A stretch of DNA of 11,207 nt, taken from the NCBI GenBank assembly GCA_029259995.1, contig JAJDEC010000009.1, positions 1 to 11,207 of the forward strand. The letters run 5' to 3'. The stretch comes from Phycisphaerae bacterium. GTDB lineage: Bacteria; Planctomycetota; Phycisphaerae; UBA1845; UTPLA1. The first letter of the stretch is position 1. Every line of letters starts with the position of its first letter. Positions 6,689 through 11,207 of the stretch are shown piece after piece. The notes below the pieces were generated by a model. That model had not been told where the DNA came from and did not search any database. It saw only the letters and a list, made by a program, of their open reading frames with translations. The position numbers and the translations under genes are program-made.

Positions 6689-8659
6689 ATGTTACGCCTC
6701 CCCGTTTGCAGATTGGCCGCCCTTCTGGCGACAACAATCAGCGCCGCAGTTGCGAGCGCTCAACCCCATCTGATCAATGTCGGCATCGGCATCGACGATA
6801 TGACATCCGATGGTCAGACCGTGATCGGCAAAATCTACGATCGTCCCGTCTTTGAAGACGCCGTCGTGACGTACACGCGCGGCGGATCGATCGTGCGAAT
6901 CCCCGGCGCCGTCGTCGGAGGAAACGAAGTCCTGCGCAGCAGCGATGACGGAACCGCCATGTCGCTGCATATGGACAACGTCGACGACTGGGGCGATCTG
7001 AATTGCTTTGACAGCAATTACAATGGCGACAATCCAGAGCCCTGCACCTACGTTCCGGCGATTGCACATCACTGGACGTCGAATACCGGTTGGGTGAACT
7101 GCGGCTCATTTCCAACCAACGAAGTCGTTCAGAATTACGATTGCGTGTCCGGTACGTTCCCCTACACGGTTCGCATCGGCGGCACACGCTGTGACTTTTC
7201 AATCAACACGCCCAATGACATTTCCGGTGACGGCCGCTACGTCATCGGCGCAGGATGGTTCCAGACGGGTGCGCCTCGCTCAGACGGTTGCGCGCCCTTT
7301 GGGTTCTGCGGCGACTTTTACCCGTTCCGCTGGGACAGCCAGACGGGCATCATCGAACAACTCTCCGTTTTGCCAGGCACAACGACGGCACGTGCCGATC
7401 GCACGAACTACGACGGAAGCGTGATCGTCGGATACGATCTCAGTATCGCGATCGACCCCGACGGCCCGGGCCCGATTACAGTCGAGCCGACGAACCCGAT
7501 TCGAAAACTTGCCGTCTGGCGCAACGGCGTCGAATCCATCCTGGATGGCTACGGTCACCGTGGAAGCCCGCCCGTGAACTCCGACGGAACAATGATCGCC
7601 GCGCAAACCAGCGAAATTCAGACCGAATTGCTCTTCGGGCCTCCGTCCGGAACCGAAGACCTCCTGCATTATTCGCGGCTGGTCCGCTGGACATGGGACG
7701 GCGCCAGTTATGTCGCCGAAAGCCTCGGTAAGCCCGCACTCTTTGGTGGATTCCCCGCCATCCAAATGATTGTCACGGACATCAGCGCCGATGGAAACAC
7801 CATCGTCGGCGCCGTCGGCTACGGTGCAGTTGACTTTGCTCCGCAACTGACCTGGAGGACGTTCATATGGAAACCAACAATCAACGGCGGCGCACCGATC
7901 GATCTTCAGAATTATCTCCAATCTCAGGCAGCCCCCGGCGACACCACATTTGACAATTCCGAAATGTGGATTACTTATGTGGACCATTTGAGCGCCGACG
8001 GCAATACGATGGTCGTCAATTTCCAGACCTTTGCCGAGCCTAACGACTGCCTCCCTATCATCCCCAACGCGATTCTCGACCTGAACGGCACGACCTGTGA
8101 GCCGCCCGTCGTCGAGCTTGATGCAACGGCGATCGTGTACGACGAACCGTCGGCGCTGCAATCCGGCGTTATCAACTGCCGCACGTCGGGATCCTGGCCG
8201 ATGACGTTCCAATGGCAGCGAAAGGATCTTCAAACGGCGCAATGGGTCGATATCGTCGATGATCCCGATCAGGACTGTGTCCTGCTGTTTGGCGAATACA
8301 ACTTTCAAGGTGCGAGAACATATCAACTGCGAATGGGATTCGATCCGAGCATCGTTTTCCCCTGCGACGCCCTTTCCGGCGACTATCGATGCATCGTCTC
8401 AAACGCATGCGGAACCGTGACAACCGATACGGCGCACGTCACGATCACGGCCGACACGAATCCGGGAGGCTGCTTCTCACTGCCCGGTGACATGGACTCG
8501 GACGGGTTCGTCAGCGTATTCGACATTCCGAATTTCGTTGCGTCCCTGCTTTGCAAGCCGATGCCCGACTTCCTCCAGGCCGACCGCGCGGATATGAATG
8601 CCGACGGCATCAAGGATGGCCTGGACATCCAGGAGTTCGTGCAGGCGATCCTGCCGTAA
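6689..8659 (+). CDS. Exported protein with HAF-like repeats, Ig-like domain and dockerin-like tail
   Basis: Secreted 656-aa protein of unknown function. The signal peptide is residues 1-24, ending AVASA before QPH. From about 35 to 445 a loose repeat recurs, of the type xISxDGxxVVG: MTSDGQTVIG, SSDDGTAMS, DISGDGRYVIGAG, NYDGSVIVGYD, NSDGTMIAA, DISADGNTIVGAV and LSADGNTMVV. This resembles the HAF family of extracellular repeats and suggests a propeller-like fold. The first 250 residues are rich in cysteine, so disulfides are likely. From about 474 to 590 comes an Ig-like domain (FQWQRKD, then GDYRCIVSNACGTV). The tail from about residue 600 has two complete dockerin-type loops, DMDSDGFVSVFD and DMNADGIKDGLD, ending QEFVQAILP. 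A terminator-like hairpin upstream and a long leader suggest its own promoter. It converges on the beta-helix gene and shares that palindromic terminator. Confidence 0.9.
   Translation: MLRLPVCRLAALLATTISAAVASAQPHLINVGIGIDDMTSDGQTVIGKIYDRPVFEDAVVTYTRGGSIVRIPGAVVGGNEVLRSSDDGTAMSLHMDNVDDWGDLNCFDSNYNGDNPEPCTYVPAIAHHWTSNTGWVNCGSFPTNEVVQNYDCVSGTFPYTVRIGGTRCDFSINTPNDISGDGRYVIGAGWFQTGAPRSDGCAPFGFCGDFYPFRWDSQTGIIEQLSVLPGTTTARADRTNYDGSVIVGYDLSIAIDPDGPGPITVEPTNPIRKLAVWRNGVESILDGYGHRGSPPVNSDGTMIAAQTSEIQTELLFGPPSGTEDLLHYSRLVRWTWDGASYVAESLGKPALFGGFPAIQMIVTDISADGNTIVGAVGYGAVDFAPQLTWRTFIWKPTINGGAPIDLQNYLQSQAAPGDTTFDNSEMWITYVDHLSADGNTMVVNFQTFAEPNDCLPIIPNAILDLNGTTCEPPVVELDATAIVYDEPSALQSGVINCRTSGSWPMTFQWQRKDLQTAQWVDIVDDPDQDCVLLFGEYNFQGARTYQLRMGFDPSIVFPCDALSGDYRCIVSNACGTVTTDTAHVTITADTNPGGCFSLPGDMDSDGFVSVFDIPNFVASLLCKPMPDFLQADRADMNADGIKDGLDIQEFVQAILP
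8486..8656 (+). other. Dockerin-like tail of the HAF-repeat protein
   Basis: Two calcium-loop motifs of dockerin type with helices IPNFVASLL and IQEFVQAIL, joined by a linker with one Cys. It ends the protein, so it is a terminal module. Type I dockerins bind cohesins in cellulosomes; planctomycete versions occur without an evident cellulosome and their partner is unknown to me. Confidence 0.75.
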
Positions 8660-8796
8660 GGACACGCCATGTATTCTCGGAGTGAACATTCAAGGCAGTC
8701 CCGTTGAAAGACGGATCGATCGCCGGCGCAGCGTAACTTCACCCGTTAACCCGCGCCAGTGACAGACAACCCGAATCGCAACTCCGATATATCAGA

Positions 8797-8832
8797 AAAG
8801 CTCGCCGCAACACGCGTGTTGCGGCGAGCTTT
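8797..8832. terminator. Bidirectional terminator: perfect 36-bp palindrome
   Basis: The arm 8797-8814 (starting AAAGCTCGCC) is the exact reverse complement of 8815-8832, with no spacer, so the folded RNA has an almost 18-bp stem less the few bases that form the turn. On the plus strand it is followed by CTTTTTCT, a good T tract. On the minus strand the outer AAA becomes TTT followed by CTGATAT. It lies between convergent stops (8659 and 8888), which fits termination of both genes. Confidence 0.9.
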
Positions 8833-8887
8833 CTTTTTCTACAATGGACTCAGCAAGCACCTTGTGAGATGCCGGATCGCCGATCCG

Positions 8888-11128
8888 CTAAGGATCGAGA
8901 ATCAACCCGACCATCGCGGCAACATCTCGACCATCCGCGAGCCCATCCCCATTGACATCCGCGCGACACACGCCGATCCCCGGGGGATTCAGCGCAACCG
9001 CCAGAAACGCCGGCAGATCACCAACAGTCACGGCCCCGTCTCCGTCAAAATCGCCGATCACGCCGACATCCCCCTGCGTGATTTCGTCTGCGCCGATGTC
9101 CACGCGACAACTCATCACCCGCGGTTCTCCGTCGATATCGACTTCGTCCATCGTCGCAACGAAATCCGGATTGCCCGCATCGATGGCCGGGGATTCCGGC
9201 GAAAGATGGCTGTCATCAATTTCGTATTCGCTCCCCGCGAGTCCAAGCAACGCGACATCGCCCCAAACTGTCAGGCTTGCGCTCGTGTTCGAAACGATCA
9301 GCGTCTGGTTATACGAACCAAGTGTCGGCCTCAGATTACGTCCTTCTAACGCACCGGCTTGCCAGTTCGCGTTCTGGTCGACAAGCATCGTCTGTCCGAT
9401 CGTCGGATCGTAAGCCGCGTCCGCTGTCCATTGCCCGACGAGCGTCTCACCAAACAACGGATCGGCGTCGGAGTTCGACGACGCTGTCTCGTAAACCCAT
9501 GAGTCGCCGATGGAGTAGGCGACGCTCTCCGGCGGAATGTCAGTCGCTTGCCACCAGGGGATCGCATGGCCGATGCGCTCCAGTGCGTAGCCGTTGTTCC
9601 ACAGGATCGTGTTCTCGATATGGATACCCGTTCCGCTCAGGACACTCGTGACCCACGGATAATAAGACGTCGCAAAGTTCTCGCGAATCGTACAATTCGA
9701 CAGCATCAACTGGGCGCTTGTTTCGATCGCCATGCTGCGGCCGGAGGAATTGGCGATCAACTCACAATTCGCAACGCGTACGTCGTTCGGTTGCTGCTCA
9801 TCGTCGACGAGATACAAGGCCCCACCCCGAGCCCCCCCCGAGTTCCCGACGAACCGTGAGGCCTCGATGCGCAAGTCGATCGCCCACGTCGCGATCGCAC
9901 CGCCGCCAAACGCGGCGTGGTTGCGCACGAACCTGCAGCGATCAATATCGAGCCTGGCCGTTCGAGAGAAGTCAACGGCGATTGCCCCGCCAATCCCCGT
10001 GGATGTGTTGTCGACAAACTGGCAGTCAACGAATCGATGCACGCGATGAAACTGTGAATAGTATGGAGTCTTAAGCCACACGGCGCCGCCACCCGGATAT
10101 AGCGATCCCGTATTTTGAAAGAACCTGCAATTCAGCAGGTCAAATGCGCTCCCCGTACCCTCGGCTTCAAGTTTCAGCGCAACCTGTCCGTTCCGCTGAA
10201 AGAGACAATTCTCAATTCTGGAATTCTCATCTGATACAGAGGAATAGGACCAGACTCGCAATGCGCCGCCAGGATTATCCGTAAACGAACAATTGGTTAG
10301 GTCCGTCCGCTTGCACTGGATATCAACGGCCCTACCACCAAACCCCTGAAATAGACAGCCCTCGATCAACATGTCTGCGGACATGGCGTGGATCGCGCGA
10401 AAGTGGTTGCCGGAAACCGACGCGACAACGAAGTCGCAGTCGACAAGTTTCGTAGGGCCCGCTCCGGCGCGGATACCGACAAGAAAGCTGTGATGTTCAG
10501 CCTGAAATGGAAATCTGCAACGACGGATGGTTGGTCCCGACCCCGCACACATGATCGTGGAAAAACCACAGCCGTCGGCTTGCACAAGCACGAATCCGTC
10601 GAGTTCAGACTCGTGCGTTTCCATCGTCTTGAACGACACGACAATTCCGCACGACGCCGACGCAATCACTGTCGCCTCAACGACCACCGGATCCCCCGGG
10701 TTCGCACTCTGCACCCGGATCGCCTTGCCGAGAAAGTCGATATTCTCAAACCATCGCCCCTCCGGCGTGCAATCATTCGGCAGCACAACAACAACGTCAC
10801 CATCAACCGCCGATTCGATGGCCCCCTGGATCGTCGAATAGCCGAACGCGCCGTTGCACTCGACGAGCAGGACTGCACCGCCGCCGCCGCGCGGCCCACC
10901 CGGATCGCCCGCCGAGTCCGCCGGGTTCGCGCCGCCGGCGGCAATCCGTCGCAGATCCTCCGCCGACAGAACCACGCCGCCGCCGCAGAAGATCCCCGTC
11001 GCCGAACCGCCGTCGATGCGCCCCGTGGCGCCGTTGACCGTCGCCGCGGACACATCAGCGAATACGCTGTGACCGAAGAAGAAAACCCCGGCAAGTATGA
11101 ACGCCGTGCGCACAGTCTGACGCATCAT
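8888..11128 (-). CDS. Exported right-handed beta-helix protein with choice-of-anchor-Q-like region and dockerin-like tail
   Basis: Secreted 746-aa protein. ATG 11128 is chosen because the signal peptide MMRQTVRTAFILAGVFFFGH (about 24 residues, ending VFA before DVS) starts there and a GGAG precedes it; the frame is open further upstream to a GTG at 11185. A Gly/Pro/Ala-rich segment covers about 62-85. STIQGAIESA then DGDVVVVLP at about 98-115 is the usual opening of pectate-lyase-like helices. Rungs follow with the pattern CxFxxNxxxxGGAI: NCSFTDNPGGALRV, NCRFFQN, DCQFVDNTSTGIGGAIAV, RCRFVRNHAAFGGGAIAT and ASRFVGNSGGARGGALYL. Near the end SPAIDAGN, DIDGEPRV and DIGADE match choice-of-anchor-Q-type proteins. 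The tail has two full dockerin-type loops, DFDGDGAVTVGD and DVNGDGLADGRD. Such proteins may be adhesins or polysaccharide-active; no catalytic residues can be assigned. Confidence 0.93.
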   Translation of the reverse strand: MMRQTVRTAFILAGVFFFGHSVFADVSAATVNGATGRIDGGSATGIFCGGGVVLSAEDLRRIAAGGANPADSAGDPGGPRGGGGAVLLVECNGAFGYSTIQGAIESAVDGDVVVVLPNDCTPEGRWFENIDFLGKAIRVQSANPGDPVVVEATVIASASCGIVVSFKTMETHESELDGFVLVQADGCGFSTIMCAGSGPTIRRCRFPFQAEHHSFLVGIRAGAGPTKLVDCDFVVASVSGNHFRAIHAMSADMLIEGCLFQGFGGRAVDIQCKRTDLTNCSFTDNPGGALRVWSYSSVSDENSRIENCLFQRNGQVALKLEAEGTGSAFDLLNCRFFQNTGSLYPGGGAVWLKTPYYSQFHRVHRFVDCQFVDNTSTGIGGAIAVDFSRTARLDIDRCRFVRNHAAFGGGAIATWAIDLRIEASRFVGNSGGARGGALYLVDDEQQPNDVRVANCELIANSSGRSMAIETSAQLMLSNCTIRENFATSYYPWVTSVLSGTGIHIENTILWNNGYALERIGHAIPWWQATDIPPESVAYSIGDSWVYETASSNSDADPLFGETLVGQWTADAAYDPTIGQTMLVDQNANWQAGALEGRNLRPTLGSYNQTLIVSNTSASLTVWGDVALLGLAGSEYEIDDSHLSPESPAIDAGNPDFVATMDEVDIDGEPRVMSCRVDIGADEITQGDVGVIGDFDGDGAVTVGDLPAFLAVALNPPGIGVCRADVNGDGLADGRDVAAMVGLILDP
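8891..9055 (-). other. Dockerin-like tail of the beta-helix protein
   Basis: The 55 terminal residues hold two full loops (DFDGDGAVTVGD and DVNGDGLADGRD), helices LPAFLAVAL and VAAMVGLIL, and a Cys just before the second loop. The position of that Cys matches the other two tails in the window. Confidence 0.75.
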
Positions 11129-11138
11129 TGATGCCGAT

Positions 11139-11145
11139 CTCCACC
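11139..11145 (-). promoter_or_regulatory. Ribosome binding site of the beta-helix gene
   Basis: On the minus strand GGTGGAG ends ten bases before ATG 11128 and thirteen before the adjacent ATG 11125. The spacing is slightly long for the first and too long for the second, which favours 11128. The remaining bases to the window end are upstream leader in which I see no clear promoter. Confidence 0.55.
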
Positions 11146-11207
11146 TGTAAAACTCGCCAGCCGGTATGAGATATGCCCGATGCACGCCGCCGGCGGGATT
11201 TCCCGAT

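Noticed and set aside
7280..8326. Long open frame (348 codons) on the minus strand inside the HAF-repeat gene
   Set aside because: It lies fully antisense to a gene with a signal peptide, repeats and a good ribosome site. Its translation shows no domain, and long antisense frames are expected in GC-rich coding DNA.
10860..11040. CCG-rich stretch considered as a simple-sequence repeat
   Set aside because: It is coding for the Gly/Ala/Pro-rich N-terminal segment of the beta-helix protein and has no regular repeat unit.
10388..11131. Open frame of 247 codons on the plus strand opposite the start of the beta-helix gene
   Set aside because: The product is Arg/His-rich with no signal or domain, as expected for the complement of a GC-rich gene, and there is no ribosome site.
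1..11207. CRISPR array, tRNA, rRNA, insertion sequence or defence cassette
   Set aside because: I saw no regularly spaced direct repeats, cloverleaf-like sequence, transposase motifs or terminal inverted repeats with target duplications.

Overview
The window looks like a chromosomal piece of a Planctomycetota bacterium, probably of the Phycisphaerae type. Base composition is GC-rich. Four genes in a row encode exported proteins, and these carry features typical of that phylum: an FG-GAP/UnbV (ASPIC) protein, a PEP-CTERM protein, and C-terminal dockerin-like tails with paired DxDxDG loops. This placement is inferred from gene content; no rRNA or other phylogenetic marker besides polA is present.

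Layout. Positions 2-2164 (+) are the 3' part of polA: the end of the 5'-nuclease domain, an apparently active proofreading domain, and a complete polymerase domain. Converging on it is a gene for an unrecognised 413-aa protein with a possible N-terminal helix-turn-helix (2303-3544, -). A divergent intergenic region of about 300 bp (3545-3841) separates that gene from a run of three genes on the + strand. This region has an AT-rich core with a perfect 12-bp palindrome and a repeated ACTTGCAA element.

The + strand run is: a seven-repeat FG-GAP propeller protein with a UnbV/ASPIC domain and a degenerate dockerin-like tail (3842-5635, probable TTG start); a short PEP-CTERM protein (5746-6384); and a 656-aa protein with HAF-like repeats, an Ig-like domain and a dockerin-like tail (6689-8659). 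A GC-rich hairpin at 6428-6459 may end transcription after the PEP-CTERM gene, so the third gene is probably a separate unit. A converging gene (8888-11128, -) encodes a right-handed beta-helix protein with a choice-of-anchor-Q-like segment and another dockerin-like tail. A perfect 36-bp palindrome lies between these two convergent genes and is almost certainly a bidirectional terminator.

How the genes relate. Apart from polA and the unknown protein, everything here appears to be exported. Three of the four exported proteins end in the same kind of tail and the fourth ends in an exosortase signal, so the block reads as a cell-surface or extracellular protein set using two different C-terminal signals. 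I see no mobile element, CRISPR array, tRNA, rRNA or recognisable defence system. The least explained items are the 413-aa protein with the palindromic site beside it, and the shared C-terminal tails.
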